Positions 1 through 11,370 of a stretch of 64,000 nucleotides of DNA are shown here, in pieces. Source of the DNA: Oryzias latipes. Lineage: Eukaryota; Chordata; Actinopteri; Beloniformes; Adrianichthyidae. The stretch's first letter is position 1, and each line of letters opens with the position of its first letter. Position numbers and translations under genes: made by a program. The stretch lies in the NCBI RefSeq assembly GCF_002234675.1, contig NC_019881.2:20089494-20153493 (forward strand), given 5' to 3'. A model generated the notes under the pieces. That model did no database searches. It saw only the letters and a list, made by a program, of their open reading frames with translations, and was not told the origin of the DNA.

Positions 1-31
1 GCCTCCTTTCCTGGCTTGTTCTGCTTAGTAA

Positions 32-480
32 GACCCACTTTGATCATGTTGTGGGGTTTTTTGTTGCGACACTGCGCCCCCTGCTGGTTCATCACTGGTG
101 ATCAAAAATCCCACACCGTCACAGCTCTAGAAGTGATCTATTGTGAAACGCTCCTTGTGGTCTTTTAATAATGATTATGCAGTTTTTAGCCTCAATCTAA
201 AAGCCTGTGTCTTTTTCTAGGACATAGTTTCTGCAGTGGCGAAAGTTAATTCCACTAGCTCTGCTAGAATGGAGCGTAGCAGGGAGCTTTTGGCCCGCCC
301 AGCATAATTTCTTCTATCATCTTTTTTTAAATGGGATTTTTTTCATCTTCTGCTGATTCACAACAATTCGAATAAAAAAATACTCTGAAATGCATTCCTG
401 AGCTTGATTTTCTTCCTCTAACATAAGGAAAATGCGACAAGAACAAGTTAGAAACATCAAAAACTAAATTTTCATCAGAG
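32..480 (+). repeat. Dispersed repeat family, copy 1
   Basis: Interspersed non-coding repeat. It shares an ordered set of blocks with copies near 10.4, 30.6, 33.8, 39.8, 58.5 and 63.5 kb: a CCCACT..TTTGATC start, CTTTTAATAATGATTATG, TTTTTAGCC, GACATAGTTTCTGCAG, an AGGGAGCTTTTGG block, and a CTGATTCACAACAATT block near the end. This copy has about 70 extra bases (about 50-120) inserted after the first block. No coding potential was seen. Its class is unknown; a non-autonomous DNA transposon is likely. Confidence 0.7.
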
Positions 481-890
481 TGGGTCTTTAAAAGCTTTTT
501 TGTGAAAACTGTAGCTGACCGAAACGACCAGTGGAGGAAAATCCGAAGCTAACATTTTGTTTAAGTAAAAAGAAATGCTAAAAACTAGCGTGAATTTTTC
601 TAAACTATACTTTTGCGCTAGAGTTTACTTTTCAAAAGTGTGATTTTTCAAAGAATCTTTGCGAAAGTGAGGCATGGGGAGCCCTTTGGTGTCCTGGTTA
701 CCTCTTTTGGATGTTAGTTCGACTCCGGCTGGAGACGTCCAGAGACGTGCTTCACACTTAAATTGGTTCCTATATGAATTCTCCTTGAAGTGTAAATTTC
801 ATCAGGGTGTAGCGGCCTTTATCGTGAAGTAGCTGGGATAGGCCCCAGCAACCTCCACAGGAATGGCAGATGGATAGAATTATGCAAGTG

Positions 891-1050
891 GTGTCCAATT
901 CCAGACCTTGAGGGCCGGTGTCCTACATGTTTTCCAACCAACCTGCCATTGCAGCTTCTTATTGGTTAAAGACACCTGATCCAGCAGATAAGGCAAGTTT
1001 TCTGGAAAACCAGCAGTAGGACGGCCTTCGAAGCCTGGATTTAGGCCTTT
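891..1050. repeat. Palindromic short element (MITE-like)
   Basis: Imperfect inverted repeat. The left part reads GTGTCCAATTCCAGACCTTG then ..CCTACATGTTTTCC, and the right part reads GGAAAACCAGCAGTAGGACG then ..GAAGCCTGGATTTAGG. This layout is typical of abundant short teleost elements with arms facing each other. It is non-coding. No clear target duplication was seen. Confidence 0.6.
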
Positions 1051-1859
1051 TTTATTAAAATAAAAGGTCAGTTCACTAAGTCACCACTAGGGGCTTTTTC
1101 TACAAGTCTGTCTCCATTCGATCCAATGTTTTTAACTTCACGACTGAAACAAACGACCTGATGCAAAGTCGAACAAGTCTCTCCTCTCCCCAGTCCCCAG
1201 CCAGAGAAAACAGGAGAGGGCTCCATCTGCTGAAAGATTTAAATTCTGTCATGTTGAGAAAATATGGGACACGGGGGGAAGACGGAGGGATGGATCAAGT
1301 TAACGGGGAGAGGACCATCCAGTCAGCCCACACAAGCTGAGCCTGTATAGGAGACACAGGAAGTGGTCCTGCAGAAAGGGAGGGAGCCCTATGTCCGCTG
1401 GTGTAGGCTCATGACCTCGCCGTCACTCTGTTGCCTTTGGCAGGGGCCTCCTTCTCCACCGGTTTACTTAGTTTGGTCATTTCTGTCCCCTGCAGTTGTG
1501 GGACCTCTGCTGCTGCCAACACGCAACCTGACGCTGCAGAACTGAGGCGAGGAAGCAGACTCCACTTCCTCGGCTTCTTGTAGTCTAAACAGCTCTACGG
1601 GTTTCTATGGTTTGAGCAGTTTGGAGCTGGTGGGGAGAAAATGTGCTGCCAATAGATCAAGGGGGTCCACTGCAGGGATCTGAGAGTATTTGGAGCTATC
1701 TGTGTTTTTTCTTACACTCAGGGTAGCAGACAACTTCAATTCCACTGGTGAAAATAGATAAAATATATTTGGAGTGGGACTTTAAATTGCTTCTCTGCGC
1801 TAAAATTTACGTTAAAATTGATGATGTCATCAATAGTCGCCGGTCATCTATGCTAGGGA
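1051..1859. other. No gene recognised
   Basis: Ordinary intronic or intergenic DNA upstream of the first nup37 exon in the window. Reading frames are short and none resembles a WD-repeat exon or another known family. Confidence 0.5.
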
Positions 1860-2820
1860 TTGCTATCAGTGCTCGGAAAATACATAACATTGGTTTTATC
1901 TCACCCCACTGGCAGAGGGATACCCAGCACTAAGTCGTTACGTGGGCGGCAGTGTCACTGTGCATCGTTCAACCATCACTTTGCACAAGGAGATGCTGTA
2001 TGGGAGAGTAATGCGGAAGAAGCCTTTTCTGCGTGCATACCACAAACGGAGACGCTAAATGTTGGTGGCGGTTCCATCATGCTTTGGGGCTATGTGACCA
2101 GTGCAGGTACTGGAAATCTTGTCAAAGTTGAAGGTGGCATGGATTTCAGTCAGTATCAGCAGATTCTTCAATTCAATTTTACTTGTATAGCCCAAATTCA
2201 CAACAACAGCCATCTCAATTGGCTTAGTATTTTCTTTTCGTATATTCTTACAAACAATGTTCAAGAATCGGTGACAAAGTTGAAGTTGCGCTGGGGCTGG
2301 ATACTTCAACAAGACAATGACCCTAAACATTGCTCTGATTCTACAAAGGCATTCATGCAGAGGAACAAGTACAATGTTCTGGAACGGCCATCTCAGTCCC
2401 CAGACCTGAATATTGAAAATCTTTGGTGAGATTTAAAGCGGGCTGTCCATGCCTGGAAGCCATCAAATCTGACTGAACTGGAGATGTTTTGCAAAGAGGT
2501 ATGGTCCAAAATACCTTCAACTAGAATCCAGGCCCTTATTGGAAGCGATTGGAGGCTGTCATTTCTGCAAAAGGAGGATCTACTAAGTATTGATGGAATG
2601 TTTCTGTTGGGCTGCCCAAATTTACGCACCTGCCTATTTTTGTTTAAGTAATTATGGCACAGTTTCTTTAAATCCAATTAAACTTCATTTCACTTCTCAA
2701 ATATCTGTGTTCATCAGCTCTATGATATATTTAACTGAAATTGATGATCCAAACAACCAATGATTTATGAAGAAACATTTAGAAAATTATCAGGGGTGCC
2801 CAAACTTTCTCATACCACTG
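1860..2820 (+). mobile_element. Degenerate Tc1/mariner-like transposon with broken transposase
   Basis: Remnant of a Tc1-family DNA transposon. Frames on the plus strand show Tc1 transposase hallmarks in order: GGGSIMLWG (about 2,065-2,095), QQDNDPKH holding the second catalytic Asp (about 2,305-2,330), and SPDLNIENLW holding the catalytic Glu (about 2,397-2,428). A stop then interrupts a readable C-terminal tail running to about 2,650. The N-terminal DNA-binding part and the first Asp region are mostly lost by internal deletion, and about 85 foreign bases lie within the catalytic domain. The right end carries a Tc1-like terminal repeat ending CATACCACTG at 2,820, followed by TA. I could not find a matching left end. 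It cannot encode an active enzyme as it stands. Confidence 0.8.
2165..2255 (+). repeat. Short foreign segment nested in the Tc1 transposase relic
   Basis: About 85-90 bases containing ACTTGTATAGCCCAAATTCA and CAACAACAGCCATCTCAATT. They separate two parts of the transposase that are contiguous in the Tc1 family (the QIL and VTKLKL blocks). The text resembles a common teleost short repeat with a TTTGTATAGCGC..TCACAACAA core. It keeps the reading frame open. Confidence 0.5.
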
Positions 2821-2879
2821 TAAGCGAAGTAATTTGGGATTTATTTGTTGGGCGCTATTATAATCTAGTGGTTCTAGAT

Positions 2880-3748
2880 CAGTGTTTTTCAACCTTTTTT
2901 TTTTTTAACCTAGACAAAAATCCCGCGGCACACCAGCATCCCAAAAAAAAAAAAAAAAGCAGAAACTCATAGTCTGTTTTGATCTACAGCGCCCCCCCCC
3001 CCGGCAATCTGACGTGCATTTTTGTGATAATTGTGGCAGAAAAAGCAGGAAGTTGCAGATGTTTTTTTTCTAAAAGATGTAATAAAAGTTAAGTTACATA
3101 CAAACTGTATGTTCGTTGTGGTTTCAATCCGTGTAACAAGGACGACTCATTGTACGCTGAGGCGTTGTCCCTTTGAGCCAATGCATCATGGGAGATGTAG
3201 TGTGAACACGGCGAGAAAACGGCAGAAAGACTTGCGTCTCTGAGCTTCATGGTTTTGTTCACTTGTTCCACGGTCTGATACCGGATTCTGTGGAAAGCTA
3301 CACCGCTAATGACGAGCTTTAGCTGGTGTTTTTGTGGGAAATGAGTGAGTTATGAGCTAAATTGGAACAAGGAATTGAAGACTTTTAACACTTCTGATTG
3401 GTCAGACTGATGACATGTGATTAAGCCTTCAAGAATGATTGGCAGAGACAGTTAAAGGGGCGGGACTTTTCAGAAAACGGTTATAGCTGCAGGTAAATCG
3501 CGGTGCCGTCATTCTTATCAAAATGTCTTTAATAGAATCAATTAAACACAAAGAAAAAAGTATTTTATGATCTTTTATATTCCTAACCACTCAGTGTTTT
3601 ATCAGGACCTGTTTGGATGAACAAAAAGCTGATTTGCTTGAGATGGTTAATGTTTTTAGATCAGTTAATGAGGGCAATTTTCCACGGCACACTTGACCAT
3701 CTTCCACGGCACACTAGTGTGCCGCGGCACACTGGTTGAAAAACACTG
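2880..3748. mobile_element. Non-autonomous hAT transposon, 869 bp, intact ends
   Basis: Perfect 15-bp terminal inverted repeats, CAGTGTTTTTCAACC at 2,880 and GGTTGAAAAACACTG ending at 3,748. They are flanked by a perfect 8-bp target duplication, TTCTAGAT, at 2,872-2,879 and 3,749-3,756. The 8-bp duplication and CAG..CTG ends are hallmarks of the hAT superfamily. There is no transposase inside, only an A/T run, a C run and a repeated CCACGGCACAC motif near the right end. A short relic of the same right end (CCACGGCACA..TGACCATCTT) is seen near 33,200. Confidence 0.88.
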
Positions 3749-3756
3749 TTCTAGAT

Positions 3757-4872
3757 GATTTCTTTCAACTCAAGAATAATATGATGCTTTATTTTTGTCA
3801 ACAAAACAATTGGTTTCTCTCTATCAGATACCAGAAACGGATAAAAGCTGTAAAAGTGAAGTAGATTTATGAGTTAGCTGTAGAAACAAATGTTTAAAAA
3901 CCAACACAAATGTACATTTGAAGGCAAAAAATGTTACTCAGATTTAGAGCAAAGTGCATTTTTAATGTACTATTTTGAAGCTAAGCAAAATCCTCATCAA
4001 TCCTGATGGTTGTTCACCAACCGTTCTGACCGTCCAAGGCACTGGGAGGGGTTTAATATGCTTTTCCTCTTCCAGCTTTCTCCCCCCTGAGATCCACCTT
4101 GGATTATTTACTCAGTTCTCTACAAAAGAGATCAAATCACGCAGCTCTAACGGCGGTTTTCTTTTTCCTCCTCTTATGGGAAAGCCTGAGAAAAGCTCTG
4201 CTCTTGCTGTTTTTCCCAATTTGATAACACAATACAGAATTTCAGATGTCCTTTTCAACTCTGTTGTACCTGGAAGCAGAGGGTTGCTGCTCCATAATCC
4301 CTGCACTCATGGCGTTTCTGTCTTCTTTTCTTTTCTTTTCTTTTTTTACCTCCTCCTGCAGAGGTTGTGCTGTTTTTGGGGAGCCAGTGCTCTCCTCTTC
4401 AGGACAAAGTGGTTGACCACAGTTTGGCCGTTGGTGGTGTAGCTTGCAACTGAGCTTTGCTTGGATAGTGGTCTGAAAGAAAAGGGTCCAGTCCTTGTTT
4501 TCCCGATGTGGTCTGAGGCTTTACTTCCCAGCCTCACTTGTGTCTGAGGCCTCACTCTGGCAGCAGAAAGGAACCCAGAGTTTAGGTTTGTGCCGTCAGG
4601 AGAAACCTGGCGTTTGCTGGATGTGTTCAAGAGCTGGGAGCACCACGAATTTGATCAAATTCGCTCAAATTTGGGGTTTTCGTTAAAAAAATAAAATATC
4701 AATTTTTAAATTTCCGTTTGATATAGCACGTGAGATACTGATAGATATTTTTTTGAGCGCCCATTTACAGCACACAACAAAACTACATCATATGCACTCG
4801 TACGGGGGATTGACCCGGATGGACGCTGCAGGTTTCCGGGTTGTCCGGGTATGTTGAGGGTGATATAAGACT
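3757..4872. other. No gene recognised
   Basis: AT-rich DNA followed by a T/C-rich stretch (about 4,310-4,380). A plus-strand open stretch at 3,975-4,442 has no recognisable domain and spans low-complexity sequence, so I do not call it a gene. Confidence 0.5.
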
Positions 4873-5339
4873 CGTTTCCACTGAGTGGTGTGGTACAGTT
4901 TAAATTGATCCAGGCCAGGTGAGCGTTTCCTCTTAAAGTTGGACCTTCATGGCGCATCTGGGGTGTAGAACGATGGCGTAGCATTGCATGACAGTTGTGC
5001 AGCAACAATGGAGGTCATCCAGCATGGCGATCCAGCCAGCTCGCTCTGAGTCAGGCTGTCCCCAAGGATGGCGATGAACGTTTGTAGTTCCAGTGCTGAC
5101 CGTACCGTCTGTGGCAGCCATCTTTTCCTGATGCACCTCGGCTGAAAGACAAAAAATGAAATGCTTGGAAACGTCTGCGCTTTCTTTTGTCGTAATGACC
5201 TTCCGCCAATCAATGGGTTGCATCGCGTGACGACAGTAGCTTCGCCCTAAAAGTGGCATGGTTTGGTGCGGTTTAATGGTTGAATTTTATAATGGAAATG
5301 CTCAAAATACCAGACTGGACCGTACCACTATGTGGAAAC
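4873..5339. mobile_element. Non-autonomous DNA transposon with CGTTTCCAC termini
   Basis: The ends are inverted copies: CGTTTCCACTGAGTGGT at 4,873 and ACCACTATGTGGAAAC ending at 5,339, with GGTACAGT/GGACCGTACC blocks just inside. The interior has no transposase domain; minus-strand open stretches here are chance frames. I see no clear target duplication, although GATATA occurs near both ends. Confidence 0.65.
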
Positions 5340-5659
5340 AATGATATAGAGAAGCAGCTGCATCTTAAAGGGAGCACAGGTGTGTCTCGCCAAACAAGTC
5401 GATAGGAAGATGTGAGTACTGGCCCCTTACTGGCTGTGCAAATGATCCACGCACCGAGTGTGCACGTGATACGTAGCCGAGCGATCTATGACCTTGAAAT
5501 TTCATGCTGGCCGTACCGGTCTGACCATTTTTCGCCCGCAGACGGCCGGCATCCACCTGTAAGAGCAGTGTGACCAAGCCAGTAAGTGCAGCTCCTTTTA
5601 ACCTCAGTGGGTCCAACGCAGAGGGCAAAGTTCACACACTTTAACTTAACTCTCTAATT

Positions 5660-5830
5660 CAGTGTTTCCTAACCCTGGTCCTTGGGGAACTCCGTTCAGC
5701 ATGCTTTCTACGTTCCACTGATTCAGGTCATGGTGAAGCTCTGCAGAGGCCTGATAATAGCCGTCATGAAAGGCTGGTGTTGAGCAGTGTGGGATGGGAA
5801 AACTCCAGGACTTAGGAATCGCAGGATTTG
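5660..5830. repeat. Short teleost interspersed repeat
   Basis: Begins CAGTGTTTCCTAACCCTGGT and continues through GATTCAGGTCATGGTGAAGC into a weak reverse-complement counterpart (GGAAAACTCCAGGACT). The layout is that of short hAT-like teleost elements related to the one at 891-1,050. Non-coding. Confidence 0.5.
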
Positions 5831-6661
5831 CTTTTAATTCTCAAATATTTTTTCATTTTAAGCCCAGTTACTGTGTTTCTGACAATACCTTGACCTAAAT
5901 CGTAAAACAAGCAGTAATATTTTTTTGTCCTTTTTGCACCGACTCTCTAAAAACTTCTCATGTATTATAATAAGTTCCCCATGTATTGTTTCTTCTTAGT
6001 GCATGGAAGAAAACCATCAGTTGAAGTTTAGAGGGGAAATAAAAAGAAAATGATCAAAACCAGTTCATGTTCAAGGCAGTTCTTGAGGAAAAGAGTGAAA
6101 TAGTCATGTCTAGTCTAGTCTTAAAGATGTTAATACAGCTAAGAGAAATGAAGAAAAAAACTAATTTATGTTATGTTTGCCGTTGTTTGTTCTTTCAAAT
6201 GTAAAAACTTGCCTCACCAAGAAGTTGTTGTGCCGATGAGTTGAAAGAGTTTCCTCCCTGTTTATCAGCTGGTGGCAAAGATCTAGAAAAAAAGCCCAAC
6301 TTTTTAATAGTTTTAATGAGGTTTTATGGTGTCATAAAAAATTAGCCTCATTTACCACAAACACTGAATTACTTTTGAGGTTACATAAGAATCAACAGGC
6401 GGTTGCCTTTTTACAACCTAAGGGTCTTGTTGTTGGGCTTTAGGCCAACGGTGGTTCACATCAGGCTGAATTATCTTTAAAAACGACTAATTAAAGAGGA
6501 TTAAGTTCCTCTCCTTGTGGTTTTCTTCCAATGAGAACCTGCTCCTGGCTCTGTGATCATTTCACACGCTTGCTCTAATATCCTGAGCCCAATGAGGTGC
6601 CACTGAAGTATTTTAATGATGCTATTTTTACCTAATATTGTGTGTGATTCTCTTTTTGCAG
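5831..6661. other. AT-rich DNA before the first nup37 exon in the window
   Basis: Intronic sequence ending in a pyrimidine tract and CAG acceptor (CTCTTTTTGCAG, to 6,661). The exon that follows starts in phase 1, so at least one more coding exon lies upstream. I could not find it within 1-6,661. Confidence 0.6.
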
Positions 6662-9013
6662 AGTGTGGGACCTGGATGGACGCAAACCCACTATCTTCAG
6701 ACTTCGCTCTCCTGGCGTCAGTGTGTGCTGGCACCCAGAGGAAGTCTTTAAGGTAGGATATTTGGACCTGAAGCCAAAAGAGCCTGCGAGTATGGTGGTG
6801 GCAGCGTTATGTCACGGGCCTGTTTAGATGCAGATGGCATTGTGGGTAAATATTATGTTGGAGGATAGGAGGTGAAATCCCATAAAAAGAGCCTGAATTC
6901 AGCCTCGTCGGCCTTCTGGGTGGCACTGAAATGGCGTGTGACGGCAGGAAACCCACAGATCCTAAAAACAGATGAAGCCGCTGAAAGAACGCCGGGCCCA
7001 GCTCAGGAGCGTAAAAGCTATTAAAGCAAATGCGTGTGAACGTCTGACTTAAACTAATTTAGCCTCTTAAAAAATATTTCAAAAAGTTGATCTTCAGGGA
7101 TAAACGACCATTTTCAGGCATGGCAGAACATGAAACACCAGATTTATGTTGAGCTTTTTTCTGAAATCGTTATTTTTTTGTTGCAAATATAACTCGTAAT
7201 TGTCACTGAATAATATGAATAGATTTTAAACAGCAGACACGCCCCATCCTCCATCAGCTCATAACTATGTTGGCCATACCTCATTGCACGATCTGATCGT
7301 CGGTTTGACTCCACATTACTTCTCACGGGAGTGAACACTGTTATTTACAGCGGTCCCTGGTTTATCGCAGGAGTTGCATTCTAAATAGTTGAGATCTGAA
7401 AAGTAGTAGTATTTTTGACAGTTGCTATTGGTAGTGTGTATTTTTTTCTTATCACGTGATTCGATTTGCAATACTTGGCCTACGAATCGGTACATGATTC
7501 GGCTAACTTTGTGGTGATATGACATAGTCGGATTCTTTTACCTAAATTGATGCAATCTAAACATAGACATTGATCATTTGGCAATCAAAGCTATAAATTA
7601 AAAGGACTTTTAACTGAGAAATGTATTTATTTTACTTAATGGAACTTTTAATTGAAAGCAGTGGTGTTCACACTTGACTGTCGCTACCCGATACCAGCGC
7701 ACGAACCACCAGCTGGAAGAGGGTTGGTGTGAAATGTGGAAGTGGTGCAAATCCGGTGAATCTAGCTCCAGGCTTTTGTCTTTTACAGCTTTATCCCGAA
7801 ATAGGGAAGACATGGTGTCATAGAATTCCGACACAAACCACAGTCTGGCAACTTTCATGAATTAAAAGGGAGCCTGTCCAGATGTCACTACCAAATCTGA
7901 GTCCCTGATTGGTCAAAGTTCAACTTGCTTAACATGTTTTGAACGTGGAGACCCAAAATAGACTTAAAAACTTGTGTGGAGATCCATGAACGTTGGGGTT
8001 TTATACGCGAAAGCCTGAAATGCACGTAAGCATAGATCACTTTAACGCGTTTCCGAGGCCGCTGTGAACAAAGCTTCAGACTAACATTTGTTCTATTTCT
8101 TTTGGGTTTAAACTCTCTAAATTGAACACGGAGGGGACTGAAGGACAGTAGTCTACAGCCAATGAGGACGTGGAACACCAGTTGCTGTAAATCACATGAA
8201 GAACACATTTTTTAACTGACAGAATTATTAACCCTTCAACTCTGGAGATGTCACCGACAACAACTAAAGGATGAAATACATAATTAAGGATTCTCTTTAT
8301 TCTTCCTGTCTGATTCGTTGGTTTTTCTAGCTAATGGTTGCAGAGAAAAAGGGAACGATTCGCTTTTATGACCTGGCGACCCACCAAGCCATCTTGTCGC
8401 TGGACTGCGGACCCATCGCCTCCGCCGACTGGTGCTTCTCCAACCCCATCAAAGTGGGCGCCGTGTCGGGAAACGACTGGCTCATCTGGGACATAACGCG
8501 CTCCAGGTGAGGGGGGTCTGCTCATGTTGGTCACTCTGGTGTGGGACAACAACATTTATGTCCGTTTGGTTCGGTTCTGCAGTTACCCACAAGAGAAAAG
8601 ACCCGCCCACAGAGACAAAGCACACCTGTTCAGGTACAGTGGTTCAGCTCTTTGTCATGACTCAGCCTCCTTAAACCTTACTGGAATGCCAGAGTTCTGT
8701 CTTCCAAACATGAAGGTTGTTTTGTTGTCAGGTGGTCTCGGGCCAACGACAACCTCTTCGCCACCACCGGTTGTCCAGGAAGGATCAGTAGCCAGTTGCT
8801 CATCCACCATCTTGGTCACCCACAGGTGTGTGTTCGCTCGCGGTCCTTCAGGTGGTCTTGTGGTCTTGGCTCCTCACTGCGTATCCCATTCTTTTGCAGC
8901 CGGTGACCGTCGGCTTCGCCACCGTCGGCTCTTGCCTCAGCTGGCACCGGAGTCTGCCGCTCTGCGTGGTCGGCTGCGACAGGAAACTGTGCTTTTGGAT
9001 GACTGAAATGTAG
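6662..9013 (+). CDS. nup37: Nucleoporin Nup37, last five coding exons (gene truncated by window start)
   Basis: WD40-repeat subunit of the Nup107-160 (Y) complex, a scaffold of the nuclear pore also found at kinetochores. Exons read by GT-AG and frame continuity: 6,662-6,752; 8,331-8,506; 8,583-8,633; 8,732-8,825; 8,900-9,013 (stop TAG). They give about 175 C-terminal residues of a protein that is about 326 residues long in human. Family motifs seen: SVCWHPEEVFK, LMVAEKKGTIRFYDL, GAVSGNDWLIWDITRS, LFATTG, SWHRSLPLCVVG and the C-terminal FWMTEM. These match my memory of human NUP37 closely and in order. The N-terminal WD repeats and the promoter lie before the window. An AATAAA follows 13 bases after the stop. 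The intron 6,753-8,330 holds a transposon-like repeat. The gene is transcribed towards th2 (convergent). Confidence 0.93.
7660..8076. repeat. TIR-bearing repeat in a nup37 intron
   Basis: Left edge CAGTGGTGTTCACACTTGAC and right edge GCCGCTGTGAACAAAGC are roughly inverted. Inner blocks (CTGATTGGTCAAAGTTCAAC, GCGTTTCCGAGG) match the reverse complement of the element at 27,913-28,540, so the two are diverged copies of one family in opposite orientation. Confidence 0.5.
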
Positions 9014-9025
9014 CATCGAAGGCGC

Positions 9026-9031
9026 AATAAA
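9026..9031 (+). promoter_or_regulatory. nup37 polyadenylation signal AATAAA
   Basis: Canonical AATAAA 13 bases past the TAG stop. It would give a very short 3' UTR. Confidence 0.75.
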
Positions 9032-10404
9032 GGCATTCATCGCTTCATCGTGGTGATGTAGTTTGTGGCTTTGGGTCATCTCAGGCCTTTGGAGAGGAGA
9101 CGCTTCTCGTGGTCCAAGTTCCATCCAGCCGATGGGGAGCGGACGGCGCTCTGCTGGCACCGACGTTTCAAACAAGGCTTCATTGTGCCGTGGCAGGAAT
9201 GCCATGAGCGGGAGCGCGCTCTCAGTTTTCAAAGGCGCCACGCTGGGCTGCAGAGAGCACTCATTTAATTAAGTCGATCATGAATCATTCCGGCTGACGG
9301 CTGATCGCCCGCTTCCAGATGTGCGGGATCAATGCGTCGCCCAACAGAGCGCCGTATTGTGCTGCGCTCAGGTGAGAACACTAGGTCGTATTGTGCAACG
9401 GCGGAGTCTCCGCATGACAGCGTGGAGCAGCTGGAGAGCGCCGCGCTTTTCAAGCGCTTCATCAACCCACTATGTTTCTTGGACGCGGCGCTCTCACCGC
9501 CATCCGCAAAGCAAAACATGCTACTGCTCTCCTTTTGTTTGAACAAGTCGGACGCGCTGGGTTCTCCTCGCCGTGCTCTGGGTGCAGGTGGGGCTGGAGC
9601 TGCAGCTGCTGCTGAAACATTTCCACCGGAGCAAACCGCTCTGGCTGATGATTCAGGAGCCTCAGCCGCTCCTCAAAAGCAGCGACTCAAGGCTGCCATC
9701 TGATGGCCGGTGAGCAGAACTGCCCTCCGCAGCCCCTCACTCTTTCCTCAGATGCCCCAGTGCCTCGCCTTCTACCCCTCATGTAACTCGAGCACAATCC
9801 CTTCTCCACGTCATTTTGGTTTGCCGACTAATAAACTGTGAAATGGATGAAAGCAAAATCAGACGGCCTTAAAATCCAACTTTCTTTTAATCCCCCCCCC
9901 TCGGATAATCGCGCCGCGGCCCGGCCAACTTTAAGCCCAGGCTCAACGGAGACGGAGCAAACAAAAATAATGAGGAGCGGGATACCAGGGCAAACAGAGC
10001 AGGAGATTAGAGCGCTTTGAGGCCGGCCTTCGATTTCATCTCACGGCTCGTTTGTGGTGATTTCCCCAAAATGAAACCATTTGCCCTGGTCATCGCCGCT
10101 TCTGATTGGACGTGTTGATTCTCTAAATTACAGTTGCTGCCGTCATACACTTTAAAAACAGATTTTATCCTCCGGTGTTTACATTGAACCAACCATAATG
10201 ACATTTTTATACTGAGGTGCCATGTGTTCAGTTTTTTTTTACCCAAAATAGAATTTTCTGACCTGGACATCACCATATTTACAAACTGGTCACCGAGCGA
10301 GAGGTTTATCTAGCCTAGACCAGCCTGTATCTGTAAATGACCAGAGGACATATGCTGTTAAATGAAGGTTCTCATTTTTCCAGGTAAAAGGTCAAAAACA
10401 AGTC
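9032..10404. other. GC-rich nup37 3' flank; no supported gene
   Basis: About 9,270-9,720 is clearly richer in G+C than its surroundings. It holds open stretches on both strands, including a 123-codon plus-strand frame at 9,332-9,703 with an alanine-rich end and an overlapping frame that reads LELQLLLKHFHRSKPLWLM around 9,590-9,650. I recognise no family. The rest is AT-rich DNA with no features seen. Confidence 0.4.
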
Positions 10405-10800
10405 TTCGGCTGACAGTCCCACTCCAATCCTCCTCAGGTTTCTTGTAAAAGCCTTCTCAGTGATCTTTACATTATGAATGTGTCGTTTTTAGCCAAAATT
10501 TAAAATCCTGTGCCATTTCCTTGGACATAGTTTCTGCAGAGCGGCAGGAGTTCATTAGAAATTCACCTCTACATTTGGGCCGCGCTGTTGAACAGGAATA
10601 AGGCCGCCGTCTCTTCCCATTCCCCTTGCTGAGAGCTCGGAGCGGGGAGCTTGTGGCCCCGCCCACGCTACTTTCTACGTCTCGAATACGACCTTTATCT
10701 TTCGTCTGCAATTTCAGCAATTTGAATACATTTTAAGTTTCTCTATATTTATCCTCCATTGTGAACACGTTGCACCATTTCCATTAGAACGGGTCTTCCA
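10405..10800 (+). repeat. Dispersed repeat family, copy 2
   Basis: Same block order as copy 1: CAGTCCCACTCC, TTACATTATGAATG, CGTTTTTAGCC, GGACATAGTTTCTGCAG, GAGCGGGGAGCTTGTGGCC, then a CAATTTGAATAC block. Lies between nup37 and th2. Confidence 0.7.
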
Positions 10801-10913
10801 TTAACGTCAGACGTCATTGCAATGGTAAGTTTATTTATTTTTTTGTCTGATTGTACAAAAGAAAAAGAGACCTACACTACAGCCAACTATAGAGACTGTT
10901 GAAATTCTTTGTA

Positions 10914-10927
10914 GTTGCCATGGCAAC
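10914..10927. promoter_or_regulatory. Palindromic X-box (RFX-type) motif
   Basis: Perfect palindrome GTTGCCATGGCAAC, the textbook RFX-family binding site. One of five such or near-such motifs between 10.9 and 19.7 kb. Function is inferred only from the motif. Confidence 0.5.
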
Positions 10928-11139
10928 CGCTTTCCACACCAGTGGTAGTCAAATGATTGGTTTCGTGGAGCTCTGGATGGAGCGCCTCTCTTCTTCTTCT
11001 TCCTCCTTTTACCACTTTCCGTTCCCAGATTGAAAGTTAATCAGGAGTTGTCAAATGTTGCCAGGTTTTTTTTATCTAACCACTGGAAGCAGGTTACAAA
11101 GTTAAAAAGTCAGATTTATGGCAGAAATGTACACATATG

Positions 11140-11370
11140 GTGGTGTAGCGGGTTGTAAGTAGTTCCTGGTTCAAATCCTGGCTTAGTCCTCTCTGTGTGG
11201 AGTTTGCATGTTCTCCCTGTGCATGCGTGGGTTTTCCTCCCACCGTCCAAAAACATGCTTCAGAGGTTGAGTAGTGTCTCCTAATTGCCCCTAGGTGCGC
11301 ATGTGAGTGTGTGTGATTGTGGCCCTGGGATAGGCTCCAGCAACCCAGTGAAGCAGGATGGATCAATACA
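11140..11370 (+). mobile_element. SINE/LINE-tail fragment
   Basis: Contains GTTCAAATCCTGGC (B-box-like), TGTGGAGTTTGCATGTTCTC, CTCCCACCGTCCAAAAACAT, AATTGCCCCTAGGTG and GGGATAGGCTCCAGCAACC. This is the familiar 3' portion shared by many teleost SINEs and L2-type LINEs. It ends near a GATGGATCA tail. Confidence 0.75.

Noticed and set aside
3975..4442. 155-codon plus-strand open frame
   Set aside because: Passes through T/C-rich low-complexity DNA, has no recognisable domain, and no splice or promoter context supports it.
4706..5259. Overlapping minus-strand open frames of about 100 codons
   Set aside because: They fall in and beside a non-autonomous transposon with inverted ends and show no protein family.
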